Shown here in pieces: positions 33,777-42,915 of a DNA stretch of 64,000 nucleotides. The position numbers and the translations under genes were made by a program. The DNA lies in NCBI RefSeq assembly GCF_001746835.1, contig NZ_CP016094.1, positions 2,046,001 through 2,110,000 of the forward strand, given 5' to 3'. The notes under the pieces were generated by a model. The model searched no databases. It had not been told where the DNA came from and worked only from the letters and a program-made list of their open reading frames with translations. This DNA is from Lacunisphaera limnophila. Its GTDB lineage: Bacteria > Verrucomicrobiota > Verrucomicrobiia > Opitutales > Opitutaceae. Each line of letters begins with the position of its first letter. The first letter of the stretch is position 1.

Positions 33777-34144
33777 ACACCCTGAGCGCCCTCCTTTGGA
33801 TTGCCCTCGGGGGTGCGGCCGGCTCGGTGGGCCGCGCGCTGATCGGCCTCGCGTTTCAGGCCCGTTTTCCGTGGGCCACCCTCCTCGTCAACGTCGCCGG
33901 CTCGCTCTTCATCGGCTGGCTCATGTCCCGGTTCGGGGCCACGGAACCGGCGCACTCGGCGCGCCTGCTGAACCTGCTGGCGGTCGGTTTCTGCGGCGGC
34001 TTCACCACCTTTTCCACGTTCAGCTGGCAGACGCTGGACCAGTTGCTCAAGGGGCAGTGGCTGGCCGCGTTCGCCAACGTCCTGCTCTCGGTCACGTTGT
34101 GCCTCGCCGCGGTCTGGCTGGGTTTCCGGCTCGGTCGGCTCTGA
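33773..34144 (+). CDS. crcB: Fluoride ion channel CrcB/Fluc
   Basis: CrcB is a dual-topology channel that exports fluoride. The 123-residue protein has four hydrophobic helices and the family motifs GGAAGSVGR, TLLVNVAGSLFIGWL (with the conserved Asn) and GFCGGFTTFSTFSW (the Phe box and Thr/Ser track). Translation begins at GTG in a GTGA overlap with the nuclease gene, so there is no room for a fluoride riboswitch directly upstream. Confidence 0.92.
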   Translation: MNTLSALLWIALGGAAGSVGRALIGLAFQARFPWATLLVNVAGSLFIGWLMSRFGATEPAHSARLLNLLAVGFCGGFTTFSTFSWQTLDQLLKGQWLAAFANVLLSVTLCLAAVWLGFRLGRL

Positions 34145-34151
34145 GGAAAAC

Positions 34152-35873
34152 GTGAAGGTGAGCATGAAGGTGAACTCCGAAAAAACGCCCGCGACGGACA
34201 GGAGGTCAGCGCTGAGGGGTATTTTATTCGCCCTCACTCTCATCTGCACGCTTACCCTCCGGGCCGACGACCGGTCGGCCCACCTCGTCATCCTGGCCAA
34301 CGCCCGGCAGCCCGAGTCGGTGACGCTGGCGAGATTTTATGCGGAGCAGCGCGGCGTGCCGGCGGCCAACATCATCGCGCTGCCCCTGCCCGAGACGGAG
34401 AGCATCACGTGGCGGCAGTTCATCGACGAGGTCTGGCAGCCGCTGCAGGACGAGCTTTACCGCCGCGGCTGGATCGAGGGCACGGCGAGCGACCTGCTGG
34501 ACCGCCTCGGGCGCCGGCGCTTTGCCCTGACCGGGCACCGGATGTCGTACCTGGTGGCGTGCCGCGGCGTGCCGTTGCGGGTCTTCAACGACCCCACGTT
34601 GCTCGAGCTGTCGGCCGGGCGGAAAATTGCGCCGCAGTTCAACAAGAACGAGGCGGCCGTGGACTCGGAGCTCAGCCTGATCGCCCTGGGCAACCATGAG
34701 ACGGCGGCACTGGTGGCGAACCCGCTCTTTGCGCAGGACGGGCCGCCCACGCTGGATGCCGCGCAGATCGTGAAGGTCTCCCGCCTCGATGGCCCCACGT
34801 GGGAGAGTGCCCGCGCGCTGGTGACCTCCGCGCTGGCGGCCGAGCGCACCGGATTGCTGGGACGTTATTATGTCGACCTGAAGGGTCCGCACACCGACGG
34901 CGACGTTTGGCTCGAATCGGTGCGGAGCCAGCTGGAGGCGATGGGCTACGACGGCGACACCGACCGCGAACCGGCCACCTTTTCCCCCGCCGCCCGCTTT
35001 GATGCGCCGGCACTTTATTTCGGCTGGTATGCGGGCAATCTCGACGGACCGTTCACGCGGGAGGGATTCCGCTTTCCTCCGGGGGCCGTGGCGGTGCACA
35101 TCCACAGCTATTCCGCCCAGACCCTGCAGTCCGAGCAGGCCGCCTGGTGCGGTCCGCTGGTGGCGCGCGGCGTGACCGCCACGGTGGGCAACGTGTTCGA
35201 GCCCTATCTGCAACTCACCCACCGGCCGAACCTGCTGTTGCGGGCGCTCGGCCAGGGAAAAACCTTCGGCGACGCCGCCTACTATGCACTCCCGGCCCTG
35301 AGCTGGCAGGCCCTGGCCATCGGGGATCCGCTGTATCGTCCATTCCAGGTGGTACCCGCCGCCCCGCGGAGTGCGTCAGCCGGTCAGGCCGCGGCGCTGG
35401 CTCCGTATGCCGTGATGCGCGAGGCCCATCTGCTCGCCCGCCGCGGCCAGAAAACCGAGGCCCTGGCCTTGCTGCGCACGACCCTGCGGGAGAGCCCATC
35501 GCTGCCGTTGGCGCTCACCCTGGCCCGTTGGCTGGTTGCGGATGCCGATGTCAGCGGGGCGGCCGCAGCCTTGGAGTTTGTCGGCCATCTCAAGGATATC
35601 CGTCCCGTCGACTGGCCGCTGGTGCGCGAGGCGGCCGGACTGCTCGCGTCCGGTGGGGCCGCGCCGACGGCCCTGAAGGTCTATGCCACCCTGGCCCGGG
35701 TCCCGGCGCCCACCCCCGAGGCCCGGCGTGACCTGCTGCTCGAGGCGCGTCAGGCCGCTGATGCGGCCGGCAATCTGGCGGTGTCCCTCGAATTTTCCCG
35801 ACAGCTGGCTGACTTGGCGGTGCCCGGGGAGGAGAAGCCGACCGTGGTTCCGAAGGCCGGGGTCAAAAAATAA
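34152..35873 (+). CDS. TIGR03790-like exported protein with helical C-terminal extension
   Basis: This 573-residue protein resembles the uncharacterised TIGR03790 family, as judged by HLVILANARQPESVTLARFY, the AEQRGVPAANIIALPLP strand, MSYLVACRGVPLRV and YSAQTLQSEQAAW. A hydrophobic segment near residues 24-37 is probably a signal peptide. The last about 180 residues are Ala/Leu-rich helices that look like TPR-type repeats. A GTG at 34152 with GGAAAA just before it is the probable start; an ATG at 34164 is an alternative. The function is unknown. It follows crcB by 7 bp. Confidence 0.7.
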   Translation: MKVSMKVNSEKTPATDRRSALRGILFALTLICTLTLRADDRSAHLVILANARQPESVTLARFYAEQRGVPAANIIALPLPETESITWRQFIDEVWQPLQDELYRRGWIEGTASDLLDRLGRRRFALTGHRMSYLVACRGVPLRVFNDPTLLELSAGRKIAPQFNKNEAAVDSELSLIALGNHETAALVANPLFAQDGPPTLDAAQIVKVSRLDGPTWESARALVTSALAAERTGLLGRYYVDLKGPHTDGDVWLESVRSQLEAMGYDGDTDREPATFSPAARFDAPALYFGWYAGNLDGPFTREGFRFPPGAVAVHIHSYSAQTLQSEQAAWCGPLVARGVTATVGNVFEPYLQLTHRPNLLLRALGQGKTFGDAAYYALPALSWQALAIGDPLYRPFQVVPAAPRSASAGQAAALAPYAVMREAHLLARRGQKTEALALLRTTLRESPSLPLALTLARWLVADADVSGAAAALEFVGHLKDIRPVDWPLVREAAGLLASGGAAPTALKVYATLARVPAPTPEARRDLLLEARQAADAAGNLAVSLEFSRQLADLAVPGEEKPTVVPKAGVKK

Positions 35874-35924
35874 AAGTCACGGACGGCCTGACGCGCGTGC
35901 CGGGCCCGAAACCCCACCGCCCAT

Positions 35925-35952
35925 AAAAAAGGCGCCGGGTGAAACCGGCGCC
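35925..35952 (-). terminator. Intrinsic terminator for clpP
   Basis: GGCGCCGG (35931-35938) and CCGGCGCC (35945-35952) form a perfect 8-bp stem around a 6-nt loop. On the minus strand the stem is followed directly by six T (35930 to 35925). This is a standard rho-independent terminator, 23 bp after the clpP stop. On the plus strand there is no T-run, although the hairpin may still mark the end of the 34152 transcript. Confidence 0.85.
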
Positions 35953-35975
35953 GAAGCGGGCAGGGGGATTGGTCC

Positions 35976-36626
35976 TCAGAGCTTGTCCACAATGTGGTCG
36001 GCGAGACCGTAGGCGATGGACTCCTCGGCATTGAGGTAGAAGTCGCGGTCGGAATCCTTGGCGACCTTCTCGTAGGACTGGCCGGAGGCGGTGGCGAGGA
36101 TCTGGTTGAGCTCCTTGCGAAGCTTTTCCATTTCGATCGCCTGGATGTTGATGTCCGAGGCCGGGCCGACCATGCGCCCGGTGATGAGCGGCTGGTGGAT
36201 GAGCACCCGGGCGTGCGGGTAGATGTAGCGGTTGCCCTTCTTGGCGGCGGAGAGGAGGATCGAGCCCATCGAGGCGGCCATGCCGGTGACGACGACGGTC
36301 ACGGGCGAGGAGATCAGCTTGATGGTGTCGTACACGGCCATGCCGGCGGTGACGGAGCCGCCGGGGCTGTTGATGTAGAAGGTGATCGGTTTGCCCGGGG
36401 CGTCGCTCTCGAGGTAAAGCAGCTTCTCGGTGAGATCCTTCGCGGTCTCGTCGGTCACGGCGCCCCAGAGGAAGATCTTCCGCTGTTCCAGGAACTTCTT
36501 CTGGATCAGGGCGCCGACGGGCGCGGCGGAGGGCTTCGGGGTGGCATCCTCGCGGTCGTCGTCGTCATCATCGCAGCGGGGCACAACCGGGCTCGGGTAA
36601 TCGCGGAAAAGAGTGTGGGCGGACAT
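35976..36626 (-). CDS. clpP: ATP-dependent Clp protease proteolytic subunit (ClpP)
   Basis: ClpP forms the double-ring peptidase chamber served by ClpX or ClpA. The 216-residue chain has the triad Ser119 (GMAASMGS), His144 (VLIHQPL) and Asp195 (DRDFYL). The INSPGG oxyanion segment is present. The N-terminus is odd: before the fold begins near residue 37 it carries [10 protein letters not shown], an uninterrupted run of six Asp plus further acids. This is either a cleaved propeptide or an altered axial gate region. It is a single-gene unit followed by an intrinsic terminator; adenine deaminase is divergent, 93 bp away. Confidence 0.93.
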   Translation of the reverse strand: MSAHTLFRDYPSPVVPRCDDDDDDREDATPKPSAAPVGALIQKKFLEQRKIFLWGAVTDETAKDLTEKLLYLESDAPGKPITFYINSPGGSVTAGMAVYDTIKLISSPVTVVVTGMAASMGSILLSAAKKGNRYIYPHARVLIHQPLITGRMVGPASDINIQAIEMEKLRKELNQILATASGQSYEKVAKDSDRDFYLNAEESIAYGLADHIVDKL

Positions 36627-36719
36627 GGGATACGAGGGAATACCGGCGGGCGGGTTTTGCGAGTAGTTTTTGTGCACAGGGGTTGCCATCACCCATCGTC
36701 CCAACCACCTTGGGCTTAA

Positions 36720-38423
36720 GTGAAAGCACAGGCGCACAGACTGGCCGGGCGAATCGTGGACCTGCATCGGCGGAGGATTTTCCCCGGCGTGGTGGAGTGG
36801 GCTGGTGGGCGCATCACCCGGATCACCGAGGACCCGGGGGTGAAGGCCGGCGGGTACATCGCGCCCGGTTTTGTGGACGCGCATATCCACATCGAGAGCT
36901 CGCTGCTCCCGCCGGCGGAGTTTGCCCGCTGGGCGGTGGTGCATGGCACGGTCGCCACGGTGTCGGATCCGCACGAGATCGCCAACGTGCTCGGCGGGGC
37001 CGGCGTGGATTACATGATCCGCGACGGGCGGCGCACGCCCTTCAAGTTCAACTTCGGCGCGCCTTCATGCGTGCCGGCGACGACCTTCGAGACCGCCGGG
37101 GCCGCGCTCGACGCCGCCGCGGTGGCCAAGCTGCTGGCCCGGCCGGAGATCAAGTACCTCAGCGAGGTGATGAATTTCCCCGGCGTGCTGGCGCGCGACC
37201 CGGCGCTCATGGCGATGATCGCCGCGGCGCAAAAGCACGGCAAGGCCGTGGACGGTCATGCACCGGGGTTGCGGGGCGAGGTGGCGGCGCAATACGCCGC
37301 CGCGGGTATCACGACCGATCATGAGTGTTTCACGCTACCGGAGGCGTTGGACAAGCTGGCGTGCGGCATGAAGATTCTCATCCGCGAAGGATCGGCCGCG
37401 CGCAACTTCGCGGCGCTGGCGCCGCTGGTGAAGACGCATCCCGGGGCCGTGATGTTCTGCTGCGACGACCTGCACCCCGACCTGCTCATGCGGCGGCACC
37501 TGGATGAGCACGTGCGGCGGGCGCTGCGGGGCGGGGCCGATCGCCTCGATGTGCTGCGCTGCGCCTCGGTCAACCCGGTAGAGCATTACCGGTTGGACGT
37601 CGGTTTGCTCCGCGTGGGGGATCCTGCGGATTTCATTGTGTTCGAGGGTTGGCGCGATCTACGGGTGCGCCGCACCTACCTCCGGGGCGAACTGGTGGCG
37701 CGCGACGGACGCAGCCTGCTGCCGCGGCAACCGTCGCAGCAGCCGAACAAGTTCAAGGCGCAGGTGCGGACCGCGGGGGAGTTTATTTGCAGGGCGCCAT
37801 CGCCGAATGCCGCCAAGGCGGGGTTGCTTCGCCCTCTCCGCCAAGCCTCCGTCGGAGACGCCGCCCTACACATCAATGTCATCGAGGCCCTCAACGGACA
37901 GCTCGTCACGCGGCAGAGGCGGGAGCGGTTGCGGGTGATGGACGGGGCCGTGGCGGCCGATGCCCGGCGCGATCTGCTGAAGATTGCGGTCGTGAACCGC
38001 TATGCGCCACGCGCGCCGATCGCGGTGGGCTTCATCTGCGGATTTGGCCTCCGGGCGGGGGCGCTGGCCTCGTCGGTGGCGCATGATTCGCACAACATCG
38101 TGGCGGTCGGCGTGGACGACGCCTCGCTCTGTGCGGCGGTCAATCTCGTGATTCGGGCGCGGGGCGGGCTGAGTGTCGTGGGTCCGCGCGGACGCGCCGT
38201 CTTACCGCTGCCGATTGCGGGCCTGATGGCGGAGGGCGACGGCCGGGTGGTCGCGCGTCGCTACACGGCGCTCGACGCGGCGGCGAAGCGGCTGGGTTCG
38301 CGGCTGGATGCGCCGTTCATGACCCTCTCGTTCATGGCGCTGCTGGTGATCCCGGATCTAAAACTCAGCGACCGCGGCCTGTTCTCGGCGACGAAGTGGA
38401 ATTTCGTGCCGGTGGCGGAGTAG
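36720..38423 (+). CDS. ade: Adenine deaminase (Ade) with an in-frame repeat insertion
   Basis: This amidohydrolase deaminates adenine to hypoxanthine for purine salvage. The 567-residue protein starts at GTG 36720. Metal-binding residues are in [12 protein letters not shown] (about 60-71), the Glu in VMNFPGVL, and His residues in GHAPGL and TTDHECF. The C-terminal domain has [20 protein letters not shown], characteristic of the family. Between [14 protein letters not shown] and [10 protein letters not shown], residues about 359-383 read as an unrelated Arg/Ala/Pro-rich stretch with no counterpart in ordinary Ade proteins. It coincides with a palindrome-rich DNA repeat. Effect on activity is unknown; the loop position suggests it may be tolerated. 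Confidence 0.9.
   Translation: MKAQAHRLAGRIVDLHRRRIFPGVVEWAGGRITRITEDPGVKAGGYIAPGFVDAHIHIESSLLPPAEFARWAVVHGTVATVSDPHEIANVLGGAGVDYMIRDGRRTPFKFNFGAPSCVPATTFETAGAALDAAAVAKLLARPEIKYLSEVMNFPGVLARDPALMAMIAAAQKHGKAVDGHAPGLRGEVAAQYAAAGITTDHECFTLPEALDKLACGMKILIREGSAARNFAALAPLVKTHPGAVMFCCDDLHPDLLMRRHLDEHVRRALRGGADRLDVLRCASVNPVEHYRLDVGLLRVGDPADFIVFEGWRDLRVRRTYLRGELVARDGRSLLPRQPSQQPNKFKAQVRTAGEFICRAPSPNAAKAGLLRPLRQASVGDAALHINVIEALNGQLVTRQRRERLRVMDGAVAADARRDLLKIAVVNRYAPRAPIAVGFICGFGLRAGALASSVAHDSHNIVAVGVDDASLCAAVNLVIRARGGLSVVGPRGRAVLPLPIAGLMAEGDGRVVARRYTALDAAAKRLGSRLDAPFMTLSFMALLVIPDLKLSDRGLFSATKWNFVPVAE
37795..37870. repeat. Palindrome-rich repeat inserted in frame within ade
   Basis: This stretch breaks the normal Ade sequence and contains CCGCCAAGGCGG (about 37810-37821), a second CCGCCAAG (about 37839) and CTCCGTCGGAG. 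It encodes about 25 extra residues and leaves the frame intact. Similar GCC/GGC-rich palindromes are typical of interspersed repeats in high-GC genomes. Boundaries are approximate because no homologous Ade sequence can be aligned here. Confidence 0.5.
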
Positions 38424-38475
38424 CGAGGCCACGGCGGGGACTGTCCGCCGTCGCCCATCTTTGGCCGGTGTCTGC

Positions 38476-39081
38476 TCAGTCCTGAAACGACGTGCGCCGG
38501 CGGTGCTGCCAGCGTTCGCGTCCGGCAAAGAGGGGGAGGGAGTCGTTCACCGGTTCGTCCTTCACGAGCAGGAAGTAGCGGGAAAAAAGCTCATCCGCCG
38601 TGCCCCAGGCAAAGCCGTAGGGCGGCCCCTCGAGCAACGAGGGTTTGTTGTAGTAGTAATAGCCGATGAGCAGGCCGCGGTACTTGAGCAGTTGGGCCAT
38701 GCGGTCGCGGTAGGCCGGCCGGCGATCCGGGGGCAGCGAGCAGACAAAGGAGCGCTCGTAGATCACGTCGAAAGAATCCCCCGGCAAATCGTGCTGGAAG
38801 AAATCCCCCAGGATCACGCGGTCCGCCAGGGCCGGGCCGACCAGACGCCGCGCCCGTTCCACGGCAAAAGGGGCAAAGTCGATGGCCGTGACTTCATAAC
38901 CCGCCTCGGCGAAAGCCTTGATCTCGTATCCCGTGCCACATCCCGGGATGAGGACTTTGGCTCCTTTACCCTTTTTTTTGAGGAAAGCCCGCAGGTCAGT
39001 CGGGATCGCGCCAAGGTCCCAGGGGGTGTCATCACTCAGGTAACGTTTGTTCCAAAACTCAGGCTGGCTGGGGGTTGGCAT
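38476..39081 (-). CDS. TPMT-type class I SAM-dependent methyltransferase
   Basis: This 201-residue protein belongs to the thiopurine S-methyltransferase-like group. The N-terminal FWNKRYLSDDTPWDLG and the SAM-binding GCGTGYE (47-53) are conserved. An acidic end of strand 2 (VTAIDFA) and the FDVIYERSFVCSLPP segment after motif I support the family. In bacteria such proteins methylate thiol, selenium, tellurium or halide substrates; the real substrate here is unknown. It lies leftward, 127 bp downstream of the sugar-acid dehydratase gene, with an AT-rich stretch between that may hold its own promoter. Confidence 0.85.
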   Translation of the reverse strand: MPTPSQPEFWNKRYLSDDTPWDLGAIPTDLRAFLKKKGKGAKVLIPGCGTGYEIKAFAEAGYEVTAIDFAPFAVERARRLVGPALADRVILGDFFQHDLPGDSFDVIYERSFVCSLPPDRRPAYRDRMAQLLKYRGLLIGYYYYNKPSLLEGPPYGFAWGTADELFSRYFLLVKDEPVNDSLPLFAGRERWQHRRRTSFQD

Positions 39082-39208
39082 GTCTGAGGCGAACTACGAT
39101 TAAAAATCAGGAGGGTGTAAACCTGATTGAACTCTGTGATTTTTTTTAACCGCTTTTGACACAAGACTTACGACAGCGTGGAGGCTATTGCAGTTTGATG
39201 TCGCTAAC

Positions 39209-41173
39209 TCATCTGGCTTTAGGGGAATTCCCTAGGCGTGCCGCCTCAGTGGCCAAACCCAGATTCAGGAGCTCGGTGATCCTCGCGGCATCATAGACGC
39301 AACCGCCCCAGCTGCCGCCGCTCGCGTTTTGCAAGGCCGACCACAGGTGCGTGTCGGCCGGCACGAGGGGATTGGGCTTCAGTCCGGGATGGAGCGGGCG
39401 CATGGCGAGTTCGTCGGCAGAAACCGAGACCACGTCCACCGTGCCCTCGAGGCTGCGCGTGTTCACGTGCAAACGAATCGTGTCGCCGTCGCGGAGTTTC
39501 CCGATCGGTCCGCCCGCCCATGCCTCCGGGCTGATGTGGCCGATGCAGGCGCCGGTCGAGACGCCGGAGAAACGCCCGTCGGTGATGAGCGCGATGCGCT
39601 GGCCGTCCTTGATGTGCTTGAGGGCCGACGTGACCTGGTAAGTCTCGGGCATGCCGCAGCCGGGGCCGATGCCGGCGAGAACGAGGACGTCGCCGGGTTT
39701 GACGCTGCCGGCCTTGATCGCGGCGATGGCGTGGGCCTCGCTGGTGAAGACGCGGGCCGGGCCCTCGTGCTCGAAAAGGCCGTCGGCGTCGATGAGCTGC
39801 GGCGCGATGGCGGTGCTCTTCACCAAGGCGCCCTCGGGGGCGAGGTTGCCACGCAGGAAGGTGACGGTGCTGGCGAGGCCGCGCGCGCGCGCCTGGGCGG
39901 CGGGCATGATGACATCGCCGGGGTCGATGCCGTCGAGCGTGCGTAGTTTTTCGCGGAGACGCGTGCGGCGTTCGCTCTTTTCCCACCAGGTGAGATTGTC
40001 GCCCAGCGTGCGGCCGGTGACGGTGCGGGCGTCGAGTTTGAGCAGGCCGAGGTCCCGCAGGTGCAGCATCGCCTCGGGCACGCCGCCGGCGAGGTAGACC
40101 TGCACGGTGGCAAAATGGCGCGGCCCGTTGGGCAGGGAGTCCACCAGCCGGGGCACGACCCGGTTGATCCGCGCCCAGTCGTCCACCGTCGGCCGGCGCA
40201 GCCCGGCGGCGTGTGCAATGGCGGGAATGTGGAGCACGAGGTTGGTCGAGCCGCCGAACGCGGCATGGCAAACCATGGCGTTGTGGAGGGAATCGTCGGT
40301 CAGGAGGTCCCGCGTGGTGGTGCCGGCGAGATCGAGTGCGAGCAGGGCGCGCGCGGAACGGCGCGCGACATCGCGCCAGATGGGGGAACCGGAAGGGGCC
40401 AGCGCGGCGTGGGGCAGTGCGAGGCCGAGGGCCTCGGCGACGACTTGGCTGGTGGCCGCGGTGCCCATGAACTGGCAGCCGCCGCCCGGCGAACCGCAGG
40501 CGCGGCAACCCATTTCCGCGGCGTGTTCGAGGCTGATCTCATCTCGGGCGAAGCGCGTGGCGAGGGTCTGCACCTTGCCCGTGTCCTCGGCCTCCTCGGC
40601 CAGCAGCGTCACGCCGCCGGGGACGAGAATCGTCGGCAGGTCGGGACAACCGGCGAGGGCCATGAGCATGGCGGGCAGGCCCTTGTCGCAGGTGGCGACG
40701 CCGAGCACGCCGCGGCGCGTGGGCAACGAGCGGACCAGGCGGCGCAGGACGATGGCGGCATCGTTGCGATAGGCCAGGCTGTCGAGCATGCCGGGCGTGC
40801 CGTTGGTGCGGCCGTCACAGGGATCGCTGACGTAGCCGGCGAAGGGAATCGCCTTGGCCGCGGTAAACTCCCGGGCTGCTTCCTCCATGAGGAGGCCGAC
40901 TTCCCAGTGGCCGGTGTGGTAGCCGAGGGCGATCGGGGTGCCGTCGGGCGCGCGGATGCCGCCCTGGGTGCTGAGGATGAGAAACTGTTTGCCGAGCATC
41001 GCGGCGGGGGACCAGCCCATGCCGGCGTTCTGCGTCCAGCCGAAGAGATCCCCGCTCGACATGCGGCGCAGGCGATCGGCGTCGAGCGGCAGGCTGCCCG
41101 CCGGACCGGGGGCGGTGGTGCGCAGCGCGTAGATCGCGTCGTCGCCGGAATCGAGGATGGGGTCGCGGCTCAT
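39209..41173 (-). CDS. YjhG/YagF-type dihydroxy-acid (sugar acid) dehydratase
   Basis: This 654-residue member of the IlvD/Edd Fe-S dehydratase superfamily is closest in length and motifs to YjhG/YagF, which dehydrate D-xylonate to 2-keto-3-deoxy-D-pentonate. Cluster-binding cysteines are expected at [15 protein letters not shown] and GGGCQFMGT. The C-terminal [21 protein letters not shown] is a superfamily signature. The start at MSRDPILD (41173) is chosen; the frame continues into the upstream repeat. The gene follows a FAH-family gene on the same strand, and the pair suits pentonate breakdown. It is unlikely to be the isoleucine/valine IlvD, which is about 550-620 residues and has different signature spacing. 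Confidence 0.85.
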   Translation of the reverse strand: MSRDPILDSGDDAIYALRTTAPGPAGSLPLDADRLRRMSSGDLFGWTQNAGMGWSPAAMLGKQFLILSTQGGIRAPDGTPIALGYHTGHWEVGLLMEEAAREFTAAKAIPFAGYVSDPCDGRTNGTPGMLDSLAYRNDAAIVLRRLVRSLPTRRGVLGVATCDKGLPAMLMALAGCPDLPTILVPGGVTLLAEEAEDTGKVQTLATRFARDEISLEHAAEMGCRACGSPGGGCQFMGTAATSQVVAEALGLALPHAALAPSGSPIWRDVARRSARALLALDLAGTTTRDLLTDDSLHNAMVCHAAFGGSTNLVLHIPAIAHAAGLRRPTVDDWARINRVVPRLVDSLPNGPRHFATVQVYLAGGVPEAMLHLRDLGLLKLDARTVTGRTLGDNLTWWEKSERRTRLREKLRTLDGIDPGDVIMPAAQARARGLASTVTFLRGNLAPEGALVKSTAIAPQLIDADGLFEHEGPARVFTSEAHAIAAIKAGSVKPGDVLVLAGIGPGCGMPETYQVTSALKHIKDGQRIALITDGRFSGVSTGACIGHISPEAWAGGPIGKLRDGDTIRLHVNTRSLEGTVDVVSVSADELAMRPLHPGLKPNPLVPADTHLWSALQNASGGSWGGCVYDAARITELLNLGLATEAARLGNSPKAR

Positions 41174-41187
41174 TGAAGAGATCCAAT

Positions 41188-41307
41188 CATTGGCCACGAA
41201 AAACACAAAAACCATTCGGCCTGCTGCGGCAATGGGCCCGAGCCCCTATCGGCGCAGGTGAGACGCGACCAACGGCCGGGCTTTTTGTGTTCTTTGTGGC
41301 CACCAAT
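41188..41307. repeat. 120-bp inverted-repeat (MITE-like) element between two catabolic genes
   Basis: The left arm 41191-41211 and the right arm 41282-41302 are 21-bp inverted repeats with only two mismatches (TGGCCAC...AACACAAAAA). A further CATT/AATG match lies just outside with a 3-nt bulge. The centre is about 70 bp of GC-rich DNA. The element fills almost the whole gap between the FAH-family and YjhG-like genes. It has no coding capacity. It looks like a non-autonomous miniature element or a palindromic interspersed repeat. Confidence 0.7.
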
Positions 41308-41315
41308 GCCTTGGT

Positions 41316-42140
41316 TCAGGCCACGGTGTTTACCAGGGTGCCGATCGGCTCGATGGTGATGCGGATCTCGTCGCCGGCGCGCAGGGTGAAGGCGTCGGGC
41401 GGGACGATGCCGGTGCCGGTCATCAGGTAGGCACCGCGGGGGAAGGAATTGTCGCGGAAGAGAAACTCCGCGAGTTCCGGAAAGGCGCGCTTGATCTGGC
41501 TGATCTGGGTCGAGCCGGAGAAGGCCGCGGCACCGTCGCGGCGGATCTCGATGGCGATGGTCGTGGTGGGCGGGAGCGGCGCGTCGGTCACCAGCAGGCA
41601 GGGGCCGAGACCGGTGGAGCGGTCATAGACCTTGGCCTGCGGGAGGTAGAGCGGGTTCTCGCCCTCGATGTCGCGCGAGCTCATGTCGTTGCCGACGGTG
41701 TAGCCGAAGATGCGGCCGTCTTTGTTGATCGCGAGGGTCAGCTCGGGCTCGGGGACATTCCACTGGGAATCGCCGCGGATGCGCACGGCGGTGCCGGGGC
41801 CGGCGACGCGGTGCGGCGTGCCCTTGAAGAACAGCTCGGGGCGCACGGCGTGATAGACCTTGTCGTAGAAGGTGCCGCCGCCGGCATCCTTCGATTCCTC
41901 CATGCGGGCGGTGCGGCTGCGGAGATAGGTGACACCGGCGGCCCACACTTCCTGGGTGCCGATGGGCGCGCCGGGTTGGGCGGGAAGGGTGGAGGGCAGG
42001 CCGGATTCCCAGGCCGAGCGGACCAGGGCGCCGGGGTCGGCGGCGGCGAAGACCGCGTCGAGGGTGAGCGAAGCCGCGAGGCGGGCCTGGCCGGCGTGTT
42101 CCAAAACGAGGCCGGTGGAAGCGGAGTAGAGTCGGATCAT
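41316..42140 (-). CDS. Fumarylacetoacetate hydrolase (FAH) family protein, possible 2-keto-3-deoxy-pentonate dehydratase
   Basis: This 274-residue protein has the FAH fold that handles 2-keto acids with a bound divalent metal. The metal-binding glutamates appear in [10 protein letters not shown], and the substrate loop in [20 protein letters not shown]. The C-terminal stretch [19 protein letters not shown] is also conserved. Because it is followed on the same strand by a YjhG-type dehydratase, a role as 2-keto-3-deoxy-D-arabinonate dehydratase in a Weimberg-type pathway is the best guess. Hydrolysis of another acylpyruvate cannot be excluded. Confidence 0.82.
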   Translation of the reverse strand: MIRLYSASTGLVLEHAGQARLAASLTLDAVFAAADPGALVRSAWESGLPSTLPAQPGAPIGTQEVWAAGVTYLRSRTARMEESKDAGGGTFYDKVYHAVRPELFFKGTPHRVAGPGTAVRIRGDSQWNVPEPELTLAINKDGRIFGYTVGNDMSSRDIEGENPLYLPQAKVYDRSTGLGPCLLVTDAPLPPTTTIAIEIRRDGAAAFSGSTQISQIKRAFPELAEFLFRDNSFPRGAYLMTGTGIVPPDAFTLRAGDEIRITIEPIGTLVNTVA

Positions 42141-42317
42141 GGGGTGAGCCTAGAACACCGAGCACACCGCCATTGTCGAGCCGGGGCTGGGGGTGCGCCG
42201 GTATTTCGCGTTATAATAATTGACGGCCCGCCCGTCGACCGGGGTCTGAATCGGGCTCAGCCAGGTGGAAATTGTGCCGATGATGGTCGTAGCCCAAAAC
42301 CCCGACCCCGTCCTGCC

Positions 42318-42869
42318 ATGAATACCCTCCGCCGCACCGGTGTGCTTGCCCTCGCCTTGATGCTTATCGCCAGCTCCGGCTTCGCCGACGACAGCGCCAG
42401 CCTGAAGGTGGCCGCGAGTCGCGCGCTGTCCCTCGCCGTCGTGGACCTCGACCGCAAGAACCCGGCGAGCGATGCGTTGCACGACGCCTTCAAGGAAAGC
42501 CTCAGCTATGAAATGAGCCAGCTCTGCCAGATGCCCACGCCGATCAAACCGGTGAAGCTCGACGCAGCGCGCGCTGGCTGGGGCCTCGGCACCGGCACCT
42601 ATGACGCGGCCGTCGTGATCGGCGGCACGGTGCCCAAGGCCATGATCAGCTCCGGCTTCACGGTCACCAAGGCCACGCCGGCGTCGGGCGATCCGAAGCG
42701 CATGATCTGTCTGGTGACCCGCAACGAGGATCCCGGCCTGGCCAAGCTGCTGGCGCAGTCCTTCCCCGAGGCGCTCAAGGGTCCGTTTTTCCAAAAGGCG
42801 TTGCTGCGCTACAGCGGCGCGCCCGAGACCGAGGCCACCGACTGGAAGATTGCCGGCCTGGCCAACTGA
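42318..42869 (+). CDS. Hypothetical exported protein
   Basis: I do not recognise this 183-residue protein. It has a signal peptide (MNTLRRTGVLALALMLIASSGFA) and a mature domain with a mixed alpha/beta appearance, including ALSLAVVDLDRKNPASD and YDAAVVIGGTVPKAMISSGF. The latter resembles a small-molecule binding strand-loop. Two cysteines lie far apart (LCQMPT and MICLVT). It stands between the leftward FAH gene and a rightward kinase-like gene. A TTATAATAATT sequence about 100 bp upstream could be a promoter or metal-regulator half-site. Confidence 0.7.
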   Translation: MNTLRRTGVLALALMLIASSGFADDSASLKVAASRALSLAVVDLDRKNPASDALHDAFKESLSYEMSQLCQMPTPIKPVKLDAARAGWGLGTGTYDAAVVIGGTVPKAMISSGFTVTKATPASGDPKRMICLVTRNEDPGLAKLLAQSFPEALKGPFFQKALLRYSGAPETEATDWKIAGLAN

Positions 42870-42894
42870 GCCGGCTTGCCTCCGGCCGGAGATC

Positions 42895-42913
42895 GGGCGA
42901 CGTTCCGTCGCCC
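42895..42913. repeat. Short perfect hairpin between two genes
   Basis: GGGCGACG (42895-42902) and CGTCGCCC (42906-42913) form a perfect 8-bp stem with a 3-nt loop, right before the APH-like ATG at 42916. A looser palindrome of GCCGGC/GCCGGA precedes it from 42870. No T-run follows, so it is either a REP-type unit or a structure that restrains translation of the kinase gene. Confidence 0.45.
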
Positions 42914-42915
42914 AC

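Noticed and set aside
39209-41173. Assignment as biosynthetic IlvD
   Set aside because: Length, motif spacing and the adjacent FAH-family gene fit YjhG/YagF sugar-acid dehydratases better than branched-chain amino acid IlvD.
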